Below, in pieces: positions 1 through 8,154 of a DNA stretch of 36,963 nucleotides (the first letter of the stretch is position 1; each line of letters begins with the position of its first letter). The stretch is from JAICLV01 sp036380925 (GTDB taxonomy: Bacteria > Actinomycetota > Actinomycetes > Acidothermales > Acidothermaceae): NCBI GenBank assembly GCA_036380925.1, contig DASVDW010000217.1, positions 1-36,963 of the forward strand. The letters are read 5' to 3'. Under the pieces are notes generated by a model. It did not search any database. It was not told the DNA's origin and worked only from the letters and a program-made list of their open reading frames with translations. Made by a program: the position numbers and the translations under genes.

Positions 1-75
1 CGTTCGGCCTCCAGGCGTTCGGCCTCCAGGCGTTCGGCCTCCAGGCGCTCAGCCTCCAGCCGCTCAGCTTCGAGG
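1..75. repeat. 15-bp tandem repeat encoding ERLEA pentapeptides
   Basis: Five consecutive 15-bp units start at position 1. The first three are identical (CGTTCGGCCTCCAGG) and the next two have diverged; further degenerate copies extend to about 165. Read on the minus strand in the DUF4388 frame, each unit encodes R-L-E-A-E. Near-identity of the outer copies suggests recent slippage or expansion at the distal end of the tail. Confidence 0.85.
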
Positions 76-1460
76 CGGGCGGCTTCTTCGGCGGCGAGCC
101 GCTCGGCCTCCAGGCGTTCTGCTTCGAGTCGTTCGGCTTCGGCGCGTTCGGCGTCACGCCGCTCAGCTTCAGCGCGTGCCGCTTCCCGCAGCGCTTCCAG
201 GTTCACGACGTCCGCGATGCGACCGCCTACGCCGGTGTGGCCTTTGCGCATGGCCTCGGCCTCGGCGTGGGCGGCGGCGAGTTCGGCGGCGGCGGCCTGG
301 CGAATGCGCTCTCGCCGCTGCTCCTCCTCCGACGGCAGCGAGGCGCCTGTGTCGCGCTTCGGTGATGGCCGCAGCCGGATTTCATCGGGCACGTGGAACG
401 GGTCGACGAACGAGCTGGGGTCGGTTGGAGCGGAGAATGCCCTGGTCAGCGCGTCGGAGACGCGCACCAGCGGTGGAAGCTCTGGCTCGGCTGCGGGTGA
501 ATCCGCGGCGGGCTGAACTTCGGCGTCCGTGGTGACGTCGCCCGTCTCGTCGGCTGCCGTCTCGGGGGCGGTTTGGTCGGCGGGTGCCTCGTCGGCGGGC
601 GCCTCCGCGGCCGAGTCGGAGGCGCTGAACGCGAACGCCGCGGCCAGCGCCGCGGTGCGAGCGAACTCGTCAGCGACCGAATCGGCTTGCACGTCGGCGT
701 CGTTCGACGCAGTGACGATCGAGACGGGAGGGGCCGCATCGGCGTCGGGGCCCAGGTCCTCCTCGACGTCCACCAGGCCCGCCTCGACCAGCACCCGGAC
801 GACGTTGCCCGCCTCAAACAGGGTGAAGCCACATTCGCGAGCGAGTTCGGCGATCGTGCGCTCGCCGTCGATCTTGCACAGCAGCGACCACGTGTCGGGG
901 TCCAGCGTGATGTCGGCCTCGCCACCGCGAGCCGCCAGCATCGGGACGGCGTTCGGCCCGTGCACCGAGGTGATGATCTCGTCCCACGTGGCCTGTCGGG
1001 CGCGAACCTCGTGGAGCAGCGTGGCGAGGGGTGTCGGCGGTGCGACGTCCTCGCGGGTCTTCTCGCTCTTGCGGAAGCGCCACCGCCCGGACCTCCAGGT
1101 CATCAGGTCGGTGAACCCGTCGCGAACTTGCTCCTGCACGAAGGCCTCTACGACGTCCTGCTCGACGAAGCCGAGGTGCACCAGCAGCTCGCCCAGCCGC
1201 CAACCCTGCAGCTCGGTCCGCTGCGCCTCCAACGCCTCTGCCAGGTTCTCGGGGACGAGGGCGTTGCTGGAGATCAGCCGGGCGCCCAAAGCGGGCCGCT
1301 GGCCCGGCACGGACACCGCGTAGACCAGCCCGGTCTTGAGGTAGACGAGCGCTTCCTCGCCGTCGTCGTCGACGACGTGGAGGCAACCTGTCGCTTCTTC
1401 GTTGGCTAGGTCGGCCAGAACGCTCTCGATCGGGGTGGCTGTCAGGTCGCCTTTGAGCAC
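1..1460 (-). CDS. DUF4388-domain protein with long repetitive coiled-coil tail (partial, runs off left edge)
   Basis: The frame is open without a stop from a GTG at 1460 to the window edge, giving 486 visible residues. The start is supported by GGAGGT five bases upstream. Residues 1 to about 100 resemble the DUF4388 (PATAN-like) domain, beginning LKGDLTATPIESVLADL. A second, winged-helix-like part follows at about 170-215 (KIDGERTIAELARECGF). Then come an acidic Ala/Asp/Glu-rich linker and a tail of ERLEA pentapeptides predicted to form a charged helix or coiled coil. DUF4388 proteins in bacteria often occur with small Ras-like GTPase/roadblock modules or in signalling proteins; no partner is visible here, because the next gene downstream lies outside the window. 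The C-terminus is missing. Molecular function is not known to me; a scaffold or signalling role is inference. Confidence 0.8.
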   Translation of the reverse strand, partial: MLKGDLTATPIESVLADLANEEATGCLHVVDDDGEEALVYLKTGLVYAVSVPGQRPALGARLISSNALVPENLAEALEAQRTELQGWRLGELLVHLGFVEQDVVEAFVQEQVRDGFTDLMTWRSGRWRFRKSEKTREDVAPPTPLATLLHEVRARQATWDEIITSVHGPNAVPMLAARGGEADITLDPDTWSLLCKIDGERTIAELARECGFTLFEAGNVVRVLVEAGLVDVEEDLGPDADAAPPVSIVTASNDADVQADSVADEFARTAALAAAFAFSASDSAAEAPADEAPADQTAPETAADETGDVTTDAEVQPAADSPAAEPELPPLVRVSDALTRAFSAPTDPSSFVDPFHVPDEIRLRPSPKRDTGASLPSEEEQRRERIRQAAAAELAAAHAEAEAMRKGHTGVGGRIADVVNLEALREAARAEAERRDAERAEAERLEAERLEAERLAAEEAARLEAERLEAERLEAERLEAERLEAE

Positions 1461-1807
1461 AAGCGACCTCCAACGAGTCGTGCCGACGGTTGAGCCGGAC
1501 GCCGACCACCGCCGTCCGTGTCGACGGCCGGGGCCTGCAATCCCTATGTGGTTGCCATCGGCAGTTGAAGCGGGAGCATTAAGCCATCCGGACGAGCAAC
1601 ACGCCGTCTGGACCAAACGCGGTGTGGAGGGTGGAGTCTCGGATCGGTATCGGGTTCGTGTCAGGTCGTCCATTGGCATGACACGATGGGCGCAGATGGT
1701 CCAGCCTGTCGGCGTACCGAGGGGCTGGACCAGTGCTGAGACGAAGACGACCAAAGAACGACCGACGGACCACCGAACCACATCACACGGAACGACGGAG
1801 GCAGCAG
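1461..1807. other. Divergent intergenic region
   Basis: 347 bp between the divergent DUF4388 and rsiG-like starts. It must hold both promoters and both ribosome binding sites (GGAGGT near 1466-1471 on minus; GGAGG at 1797-1801 on plus). I see no convincing -35/-10 pair, small ORF, tRNA or strong hairpin in it. Confidence 0.5.
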
Positions 1808-2398
1808 GTGCCTGACGATCGCAGCGAGAGCGTCTCGAGCGGCCTGTCGAGTGTTCTTTCCGGGGGCAACCGCCGGATTGACCGCGTGCTGTCTGAGGGC
1901 TACCTCGACGGCATCACAGCGCTGCCGCTCGCAGAGGTCCGTGACCTGCGCAACGAGGCAGAGCAGGAGGAGGCCGATCTGTCCTACGTGCGCCGCCTGC
2001 TGCAGGGCCGGGTCGACATCATTCGCGCGGAGCTGGCGCGCCGCCGCGGCGAGCTGGGCGAATCGGGGAGCATCATCGATCAGCTCCCGAACATCCTGGC
2101 CGACGACCGCGCGCCCGCCAGAGGGCTCGGCCGCCACACCGTCATTGAACCGTCCCGCGTCGACGAGCACCGCCGCTTGGTCGAGCGGTTGGTCGCCGAC
2201 TCAGACCTGTCGGCCCTCGCCGGCCGCACCGCAGACCAGCTCGAGGAGACGCTCGTCCGGTTCGGCGAACACGAGAAGGAGATCTCGGAGCAGCGCCGCA
2301 AGGTCCAGGCCGTGATGGACGCCTGCGCCGCCGAGATCACCCGCCGTTACCGTGAGGGCGAGGCCGACGTGTCCGCCCTGCTTCCGAGCGAGAACTGA
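1808..2398 (+). CDS. rsiG: RsiG-family c-di-GMP-responsive anti-sigma factor homologue
   Basis: 196 residues from GTG 1808, chosen because GGAGG (1797-1801) lies six bases upstream; an upstream in-frame start at 1733 would add an Arg-rich, unlikely leader. The helical protein carries two copies of the signature E(X)3S(X)2R(X)3Q(X)3D known from RsiG, the c-di-GMP-binding anti-sigma of WhiG in Streptomyces. Copy 1 is E55, S59, R62, Q66, D70; copy 2 is E156, S160, R163, Q167, D171. All ten signature residues are present. In the family the two helices form a coiled coil that binds a c-di-GMP dimer and then sequesters the sigma factor. No WhiG-type sigma gene is in the window. The name rests on motif and overall resemblance; the sigma partner in this organism is inferred. 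Confidence 0.8.
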   Translation: MPDDRSESVSSGLSSVLSGGNRRIDRVLSEGYLDGITALPLAEVRDLRNEAEQEEADLSYVRRLLQGRVDIIRAELARRRGELGESGSIIDQLPNILADDRAPARGLGRHTVIEPSRVDEHRRLVERLVADSDLSALAGRTADQLEETLVRFGEHEKEISEQRRKVQAVMDACAAEITRRYREGEADVSALLPSEN

Positions 2399-2420
2399 GC
2401 CGCTGACGCTCGAGTCGCCC

Positions 2421-3350
2421 GTGCTCGCCGAGGTGGTGCGCTCGGGCTTCGTTGAGAGCCGCCACCGCGGCCATGTCGCCGTCGTCGACCCGGACGGCGC
2501 GGTCGCGCTTCGCCTCGGCGACCCCGACCAGCCGGTGTTCCCGCGCTCGACCAACAAGCCGTTGCAGACGGTCGCGATGGTCGAGCTCGGCCTCGACGCG
2601 CCAGCCGGTCTGCTCGCCGTCGCCTGCGCCTCGCACGCCGGCCTGCCCGTGCACGTCGAAGCGGTTCGTCAGCTGCTCGCCTCCGCCGGACTCACCGAAG
2701 GCGACCTCGACAACACCCCTGACCTGCCACTCGACACCGAGGCCGCGCACGCCCTGCTCGCCAGCGGCGGCGGGCCGGACCGGCTGCGCCAAAACTGCTC
2801 AGGCAACCACGCGGCGATGCTGGCCACCTGCGTCGCGCGCAGCTGGCCGACCGCCGGTTATCGCGACCCCGCGCACCCGTTGCAGGCCGCGATTCGGGCC
2901 ACCTACGAGCGAATGAGCCGGACGACGTTGGGCGCGGCCGCGGTCGACGGTTGCGGCGCGCCGCTCTACAGCATGAGCCTGGTCGGGCTCGCCACGGCGT
3001 ATCGGGCGCTGATGGCCGACGACGACCCTGCCGCGATCCGGGTGCGGGCGGCGATCGTGGCGAACCCCGAGCTGGTCGACGGCCCCGGCAGGGCGGCGTC
3101 CGGATTGATGACCGCGGTGCCCGGGCTGATCGCGAAAGGCGGCGCGGAGGGGATGTACGGGGTCGCGTTGCCCGACGGTCGCGGGCTCGCGGTCAAGATC
3201 GAGGACGGCGGGGCGCGCGCGGCCGTTCCGGTCGTGGTCGCGGTGCTGCGCAAGCTCGGTTTGGACGGCGAGCCGCTCGCGCGATGGGCGAGCACCCCGG
3301 TTTTCGGGCATGGCGAGGTGGTCGGCGAGGTGCGCGCGGCGGTCTTCTGA
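2421..3350 (+). CDS. Asparaginase II family (thermolabile L-asparaginase-like) protein
   Basis: About 309 residues from GTG 2421. The N-terminus LAEVVRSGFVESRHRG is where this family normally begins; an in-frame start at 2352 would overlap the upstream gene, and no good ribosome binding site decides the start. Typical blocks of the Asparaginase_II family (Rhizobium etli AnsA type) are visible: FPRSTNKPLQ near residue 40, CASHAGLPVH, NCSGNHAAMLA in the middle and DGCGAPLYSMSL. Members hydrolyse L-asparagine to aspartate and ammonia; they are unrelated in sequence to E. coli AnsA/AnsB. It lies 22 bp after the rsiG-like stop and 33 bp before the DinB-like gene, so it is probably co-transcribed. 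Substrate is inferred from family. Confidence 0.85.
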   Translation: MLAEVVRSGFVESRHRGHVAVVDPDGAVALRLGDPDQPVFPRSTNKPLQTVAMVELGLDAPAGLLAVACASHAGLPVHVEAVRQLLASAGLTEGDLDNTPDLPLDTEAAHALLASGGGPDRLRQNCSGNHAAMLATCVARSWPTAGYRDPAHPLQAAIRATYERMSRTTLGAAAVDGCGAPLYSMSLVGLATAYRALMADDDPAAIRVRAAIVANPELVDGPGRAASGLMTAVPGLIAKGGAEGMYGVALPDGRGLAVKIEDGGARAAVPVVVAVLRKLGLDGEPLARWASTPVFGHGEVVGEVRAAVF

Positions 3351-3383
3351 ACAGTGTCAGCCGACCCTGGGACAGTGGCCGGC

Positions 3384-3977
3384 ATGGACCAGAAAGAGAC
3401 CGAGAAAGACATCCTGCAGCGGTATTTGCGCAACCTGCGGGCCGACCTGTTGTCGAAGCTCGACGGCCTCGACGAGTACGACGTCCGGCGGCCGATGGCG
3501 CCGACCGGCACCAACCTGCTCGGATTGGTGAAGCACGTCGCGAGCGTCGAATTGGGTTATCTGACAGACGTTTTCGGCCGCCCGACCGGGCGCGAGTTGC
3601 CCTGGTTCGCCGACGACGCCGAGCCCGATGCGGATTTCTGGGCGCCGGCGGAGCAGACCCGCGAGGAGATTGTCGAGCTGCATCATTTCTCGGCCGCCAA
3701 GTCCGATGAGACGATCGCAGCGCTTCCGCTCGACGCGGTCGGCCAGGTGCCGTGGTGGCCGGTCGAGCGGCGCGAGGTGACGCTGCACCAGATCCTGGTC
3801 CACGTGTGTGTCGAAACCGCCCGGCATGCCGGGCACGCCGACATCGTGCGCGAGTTGATCGACGGCGCAGCCGGGATGCGCGCCGGTGATGCGAACATCA
3901 CCGGGCGCAGCGCCGAGGAATGGCAGCGGCATCGGGCCCGCATCGAGGCGGCCGCCCAGCAGGCCGTTCGGGGCTAG
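3384..3977 (+). CDS. DinB-fold (DUF664) protein
   Basis: 197 residues from ATG 3384 (MDQKETEKDILQRYLRNLR). An in-frame GTG at 3354 is possible but adds a non-conserved decapeptide. The sequence is a four-helix-bundle DinB/YfiT-type protein with the usual histidine pattern: one His in LVKHVASVE and a pair in TARHAGHADIVREL, which form the metal site in the fold. Related proteins are putative metal-dependent, sometimes thiol-dependent, transferases; the substrate is not known. A -10-like GACAGT seven bases before the ATG would allow a leaderless transcript, but this is weak. It ends four bases before the convergent stop of the lipoprotein hydrolase. Confidence 0.8.
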   Translation: MDQKETEKDILQRYLRNLRADLLSKLDGLDEYDVRRPMAPTGTNLLGLVKHVASVELGYLTDVFGRPTGRELPWFADDAEPDADFWAPAEQTREEIVELHHFSAAKSDETIAALPLDAVGQVPWWPVERREVTLHQILVHVCVETARHAGHADIVRELIDGAAGMRAGDANITGRSAEEWQRHRARIEAAAQQAVRG

Positions 3978-3980
3978 CTT

Positions 3981-5603
3981 TCAGGCCGCGGGGCAGCTGC
4001 TTTCCGGCGCGGGCGCCTTCAGGTTGATCAGGTAGTTGTCGACGTCGTTCGTCACGCACGTCGTCTTCGGATACGCCGTGTGGCCGTCGCCTTCCCACAC
4101 CAGCAGGTCGCCGCTGCCCAGCAGCTTGGCGAGGTGGCGAGCGCCCGAGATCGGGGTGGCGGGGTCGCCGGTGGTGCCGATGACGAGGACGGTCGGGGCG
4201 TTGTTGGCGGTCACCTTGATGGGCTTGTCCGGCGGCGCTTTCCAGAAGCTGCAAAACGCGAGACTGCTTGCCGCTGACCCGCCAAACAACGGATTGCCAG
4301 CGCGCCACTGCGGCGCGAGCTGCTTCGCCTCCGCCAGTGACGGACGGTCGGTCTCGTCGGCGCAACCGATCGCGGCGTTGGCGTCTTGGATATTGCTGTA
4401 GCTGCCGTCTGGCTGGCGCTCGTTGTACTGGTCGTCGAGCTCGAGGACACCGGAGCCATTGCCCTTTGACGCGTCGACCAGTGCCGTCGCCAGCTGATCC
4501 CACTGGCTCTCGTCGTACAGGGCGGAAATCACCGCAAGCAGCACCGCGCCAGCCTTGACGACTCGCTTGTCTTTGCTGTCGCCGCTGGGAATCGGCGTGG
4601 CATCCGCGGATTTCATCAGGTTCTGCACAAAGGCCACCGGGTCGGGGCCGAGTCCGCACGCGGCGGCCCTCTTGACGCAGTTCGCCGCGAAATGGCTGAA
4701 CGCCAGCTGGAAGCCGGCCGCTTGCGTCTTGTCTTGTTGAACGCTGTCAATCGTTGGGTCGACCGCTCCGTCGAGCACCAAGGCGCGCACCCTGTCCGGG
4801 TAGGCGCTGGCGTATTCGGCGCCGAGCAATGTGCCGTAGGAGTAGCCGAGGTAGGTCAGCTTGTCGTCACCGAGTCTGGCCCGAAGCGCCTCCATGTCGC
4901 GAACTGTCTCCGCCGTGGAGAAGAACGTCAGGTCATTTCCATAGATCGCGAAGCACTGGTCAGCGACTTTCTTCGCCTCATCGATCGCGACTTGCCACTG
5001 GGCTTCGGTGGTCGGGTCGGGAGGCAGGTTGAGTTCGGCGTCCTTCTCTTTCGCGGGAATGCAATTGATCGGGTCGGACAGACCGACCCCGCGCGGGTCG
5101 AAGCCGACGATGTCGAATCGATCGAGAATCGCGTCGGGCAACTCACTGACCGCGAGGTTGAGCGCGGCTTCGGTGCCCGAGCCGCCGGGACCGCCGGGGT
5201 TGACCACCAAAGAGCCAATCCGGTCGTGCTGTGACTTGGAGCGAATCCGAATGACGGTGATCGAAACGGTCTTTCCGTTGTCCGGGTTCGCCCAATCCAG
5301 CGGGACCTTCAGCACCGCGCGGCCGAACGACAGCTTTCGGTCGGTCACGCCGTTGAGGGCGTCGTTGACCTGCTTGCTGATGTCGGTGAAGTTCAGGCTG
5401 CTGGCGAACGCGCCAGGGCTCTCCAGGGCCGCACCGCTCGAGGCCGGTCCGCTCGGTCGCGTCGGCGTCTCGCCAGCCGCGGTCGGTTCGGACGACGGCG
5501 ACGCGGGCGACGCCGCACCATGCTTCTTCCCGCTGTCGCACGCTGTGACGAGCAGTGCGCAGGCGGCGAGTGCGGCGCCTGCGCGCAGCCATCGACGAAC
5601 CAA
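3981..5603 (-). CDS. Secreted alpha/beta-hydrolase lipoprotein, tripeptidyl aminopeptidase (TAP/SlpD-E) family
   Basis: 540 residues from TTG 5603. The start is chosen because it gives an ideal lipoprotein signal peptide (MVRRWLRAGAALAAC..., lipobox VTAC, Cys22); another TTG at 5615 is also possible, and neither has a clear Shine-Dalgarno site. After a Ser/Pro/Ala-rich linker comes an alpha/beta-hydrolase fold: oxyanion region NPGGPGGSG near 135-143, nucleophile Ser255 in GYSYGT, Asp480 in TTGDPATP and His508 in GDGHTAY, followed by the Cys-containing TAP-like C-terminal region. Family members are exported peptidases releasing N-terminal tri- or dipeptides; lipid anchoring suggests action outside the membrane. 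It is transcribed divergently from the XRE regulator. Confidence 0.87.
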   Translation of the reverse strand: MVRRWLRAGAALAACALLVTACDSGKKHGAASPASPSSEPTAAGETPTRPSGPASSGAALESPGAFASSLNFTDISKQVNDALNGVTDRKLSFGRAVLKVPLDWANPDNGKTVSITVIRIRSKSQHDRIGSLVVNPGGPGGSGTEAALNLAVSELPDAILDRFDIVGFDPRGVGLSDPINCIPAKEKDAELNLPPDPTTEAQWQVAIDEAKKVADQCFAIYGNDLTFFSTAETVRDMEALRARLGDDKLTYLGYSYGTLLGAEYASAYPDRVRALVLDGAVDPTIDSVQQDKTQAAGFQLAFSHFAANCVKRAAACGLGPDPVAFVQNLMKSADATPIPSGDSKDKRVVKAGAVLLAVISALYDESQWDQLATALVDASKGNGSGVLELDDQYNERQPDGSYSNIQDANAAIGCADETDRPSLAEAKQLAPQWRAGNPLFGGSAASSLAFCSFWKAPPDKPIKVTANNAPTVLVIGTTGDPATPISGARHLAKLLGSGDLLVWEGDGHTAYPKTTCVTNDVDNYLINLKAPAPESSCPAA

Positions 5604-5775
5604 CTGTGACGACAACGGCCTGCTCGATTCTGCGCGATCCTGACGGCCGTCCGGCCCCGATTTAGTCAGGTTCCAGACTATGTCGGCGCGGGCTGCGAAC
5701 TCGCCTCCGGACTCCGCTTGGCCGGCGCTAGCTTGCCGCTTGCAATCGCAAGCACAGAGACTCACACTGGGCGGT

Positions 5776-6348
5776 ATGGCCAACTCTTTCGATCTTGGCG
5801 CGTTCATCCGCGAGCAGCGCCGAAACGCGCAGATCTCCGTGCGGCAGCTGTCGAGACTCGCCGGCGTCTCCAACCCGTATCTCAGCCAGATCGAGCGCGG
5901 TCTGCGGCGGCCGAGCGCAGAGATCCTGCAGCAAATCGCGAAGGGCCTGCGGATCTCCGCGGAGGCGCTTTACGTTCAGGCGGGGATCCTTGACGAGCGC
6001 ATCGCCGGCGGCGTCGTGGTCGACGCGGTGCTCGCCGACACCACGCTCACCGAGCGGCAGAAGCAGGTCATGCTCGAGGTCTACGACTCGTTCCGCAAAG
6101 AGAACCAGCGGCGCCAGACCGACGAGGCGCTCGCGGCTGAGATGGCGCGCCGGGCGGCACCGTCGAATGACGCGTTCGCCGAGGCGGTCGACACGATCGA
6201 CGATCTCGACGACATCGACGACGCCGGGGAGGCACGTGGCGCCGGTGCGGACGACGCCGACCCGGTGGAGCCGGTGGTGCTCCCCCCTTTAGCGGGCCCC
6301 CCGATGCGGACCACGATGACACGGCACAACCCGAGGCGGCTGCCATGA
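5776..6348 (+). CDS. XRE-family helix-turn-helix transcriptional regulator (Rv0474-like)
   Basis: 190 residues from ATG 5776. An N-terminal Cro/CI-type HTH spans roughly residues 8-65 (IREQRRNAQISVRQLSRLAGVS, then SQIERGLRRPS). The C-terminal part has a helical stretch rich in Glu/Arg and an acidic low-complexity tail (DDLDDIDDAGE). The gene overlaps the downstream lysine-tailed HbhA-like gene by ATGA. The same pair, Rv0474-hbhA, occurs in Mycobacterium tuberculosis, so this is a conserved operon; regulation of hbhA by this protein is inference. The transcript start must lie in the 172-bp gap to the divergent lipoprotein gene. Confidence 0.88.
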   Translation: MANSFDLGAFIREQRRNAQISVRQLSRLAGVSNPYLSQIERGLRRPSAEILQQIAKGLRISAEALYVQAGILDERIAGGVVVDAVLADTTLTERQKQVMLEVYDSFRKENQRRQTDEALAAEMARRAAPSNDAFAEAVDTIDDLDDIDDAGEARGAGADDADPVEPVVLPPLAGPPMRTTMTRHNPRRLP

Positions 6349-6857
6349 GCACAGTCGACGACTTCTTCAACGCCGCGCGCCGGGTGGTCGGCGACAAGCC
6401 GCTCTTCCTGCTCGCCGGCGCCGGCGACCTGGTGAATGAAAAGCTGCGCGACCTGCCGACGAAACTCACGTCCATGCAGGAGGAGTACCGCGACGTCCCG
6501 ATGAAGGCGGCGGGAAACCTTGTCGGGCAGGTCTTTCGGGCCAACCTCAAGCTCGGCGAGTTGTACGACGACTTGACCCGTCGCGGCGAGGACGTCGTCG
6601 CCAAGATGCGGGGCGAGCCGGTGTACGACGACGGCGACGAGCCGTTTGTCCGCGAGCCCTACCTGCCGGAGCCGGTGCACAAGGTGGCGCAGCCGCCCGC
6701 GGCGCCGTCGACGAAGGTTGTCGCGAAGAAGGCTTCAGCCAAAAAGGCGCCGGCCAAAAAGGCGCCGGCCAAGAAGACGGCGAGCGCGAAGAAAGCCGCG
6801 GTCAAAAAGGCGCCGGCCAAGAAGAGCGCCACGAAGCGGCAGCCGAACAAGGGCTGA
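6345..6857 (+). CDS. hbhA: HbhA-like protein with lysine/alanine-rich C-terminal tail
   Basis: 170 residues from ATG 6345, overlapping the upstream stop by four bases. The N-terminal ~110 residues are predicted amphipathic helix (LTSMQEEYRDVPMKAAGNLVGQVFRANLKLGELYDDLTRR), as in heparin-binding hemagglutinin. Residues from about 122 onward are a run of AKKAPAKK-type repeats ending KRQPNKG, the basic tail that in HbhA binds heparan sulfate and in some hosts is methylated. There is no signal peptide, also true of mycobacterial HbhA. In other actinobacteria such proteins may act in lipid-inclusion or envelope binding; adhesion should not be assumed here. Confidence 0.82.
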   Translation: MSTVDDFFNAARRVVGDKPLFLLAGAGDLVNEKLRDLPTKLTSMQEEYRDVPMKAAGNLVGQVFRANLKLGELYDDLTRRGEDVVAKMRGEPVYDDGDEPFVREPYLPEPVHKVAQPPAAPSTKVVAKKASAKKAPAKKAPAKKTASAKKAAVKKAPAKKSATKRQPNKG

Positions 6858-6870
6858 CCGCGCGTCATCG

Positions 6871-6876
6871 TAGGGT
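6871..6876 (+). promoter_or_regulatory. Candidate -10 element for the aldo/keto reductase (leaderless)
   Basis: TAGGGT matches TANNNT and ends six bases before ATG 6883, with no Shine-Dalgarno sequence between them. Transcription would start at or next to the ATG. No good -35 is visible. Confidence 0.4.
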
Positions 6877-6882
6877 GCCGGT

Positions 6883-7848
6883 ATGGCGCAGATGACCTAC
6901 CGACAGCTTGGTGACAGCGGCCTTACCGTCTCGACAGTCGGGGTCGGCTGCAACAACATGGGCCGACGCCTCGACAAGGACGCCACCCGCGCGGTGGTCG
7001 ACGCCGCGCTCGACGTGGGGATCAACTTCTTCGACACCGCCGACGTCTACGGCAGCGAGCCTGGCGCTTCGGAGGATCTGCTGGGCCAGGCGTTGCAGGG
7101 CCGGCGCGACGACGTCGTCCTCGCCACGAAATTCGGCAAGCCCATGCGAGGCGCCACCTTGCCTGAGCACGAGGCGCGCGGCTCGCGTCGCTACATCCGC
7201 GCTGCGGTCGAAAAGTCGCTGCGTCGGCTGCGCACCGACTACATCGACCTGTATCAAATGCATGAGCCCGACGTCCGCACGCCGATTGACGAGAGTCTGG
7301 ACGCCCTTGACCAACTCGTGCGCGAGGGCAAGGTCCGCTACATCGGCTCGTCGCAGTTCGCCGCGTGGCAGGTGGTCGACGCCGACTGGACGGCGCGCAC
7401 CACGGGCACCGCGCGTTTCATCAGCACCCAGAGCGAGTACAGCCTGCTTCAGCGCGGGATCGAGGCGGAGTTGGCACCGGCGTGCGAGCAGTTCGGCGTC
7501 GGGATCCTGCCCTTCTTCCCGCTGTCGAGTGGGCTGCTCACCGGGAAGTACCGCCGCGGCGAGGCCCCGCCTCCTGGCAGTCGGATGAGCGAGCCGCGCT
7601 ACGCCGAGGTGCTCGCCGGCGCCGACTGGGACGTCGTCGAAGGGTTGCGCGCGTTCGCCAGCGAGCGCGGCCTCACGATGCTCGACGTCGCGATCGGCGG
7701 GCTCGCGGCGCAGCCGGCGGTGGCCAGCGTCATCGCGGGGGCGATGTCGCCGGAGCAGGTTCGCGCGAACGCGCGCGCCGGTTCATGGCAGCCGTCCGCG
7801 CACGACCTTCTCGAGATCGACGCGATCACGTCGTCCGGACGACGATAG
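6883..7848 (+). CDS. Aldo/keto reductase
   Basis: 321 residues from ATG 6883. It is an (alpha/beta)8-barrel NADPH-dependent oxidoreductase with the full AKR tetrad: Asp51 and Tyr56 in FFDTADVYG, Lys83 in ATKFG, His127 in YQMHEPD. The C-terminal cofactor region is seen at SGLLTGKY and in the final third (SVIAGAMSPEQVRANA). It resembles the YghZ/general-stress AKR group; the natural substrate is not evident. The gene sits between hbhA and DUF2516, which are direct neighbours in M. tuberculosis, and has its own candidate -10 element, so it looks like an insertion into that cluster. Confidence 0.9.
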   Translation: MAQMTYRQLGDSGLTVSTVGVGCNNMGRRLDKDATRAVVDAALDVGINFFDTADVYGSEPGASEDLLGQALQGRRDDVVLATKFGKPMRGATLPEHEARGSRRYIRAAVEKSLRRLRTDYIDLYQMHEPDVRTPIDESLDALDQLVREGKVRYIGSSQFAAWQVVDADWTARTTGTARFISTQSEYSLLQRGIEAELAPACEQFGVGILPFFPLSSGLLTGKYRRGEAPPPGSRMSEPRYAEVLAGADWDVVEGLRAFASERGLTMLDVAIGGLAAQPAVASVIAGAMSPEQVRANARAGSWQPSAHDLLEIDAITSSGRR

Positions 7849-7862
7849 GCGCGATCTGCGGT

Positions 7863-7868
7863 TACGGT
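7863..7868 (+). promoter_or_regulatory. Candidate -10 element for the DUF2516 gene (leaderless)
   Basis: TACGGT lies seven bases before ATG 7876, the spacing expected for a leaderless mRNA. It supports ATG 7876 over the in-frame GTG 7867, which overlaps the hexamer. No clear -35. Confidence 0.4.
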
Positions 7869-7875
7869 GATTGGC

Positions 7876-8145
7876 ATGCTCGCGGCTTCGACGGTGCTGT
7901 GGCGATTGGTTGGACTCGCCATCTTGGCCGTGCAGGTGTACGCCCTCGTTGACGCCGCGGTTCGTCCGGCGGCCGCATACGAGGCGGCGAGTCGGTGGAC
8001 CAAGACCGGCTGGGTCACCGTCCTCGCGATCTCTTTGGTGATCGGCCAGGCGCTGTCGCTCTTCAGCTTCATCGGGCTCGCCGCGCTGGTCGCCACCATC
8101 GTGTACTTCGTCGACGTCCGGCCGGCTCTGCAAAGGCTGGGGTGA
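7876..8145 (+). CDS. DUF2516 membrane protein (Rv0476-like)
   Basis: 89 residues from ATG 7876. Two hydrophobic segments are visible (about 8-28, LWRLVGLAILAVQVYALVDA, and 47-78, WVTVLAISLVIGQALSLFSF then IGLAALVATIVYFVDV), with the characteristic YALVDAAVRPAAAYEAASR sequence between them. This matches the actinobacterial DUF2516 family, downstream of hbhA in mycobacteria. Function unknown. The next gene starts nine bases after its stop. Confidence 0.82.
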   Translation: MLAASTVLWRLVGLAILAVQVYALVDAAVRPAAAYEAASRWTKTGWVTVLAISLVIGQALSLFSFIGLAALVATIVYFVDVRPALQRLG

Positions 8146-8154
8146 GGCGGCTCA

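Noticed and set aside
1..165. Possible CRISPR or satellite array from the regular 15-bp units
   Set aside because: Units are adjacent without spacers and are in frame with a long coding sequence, encoding ERLEA repeats.
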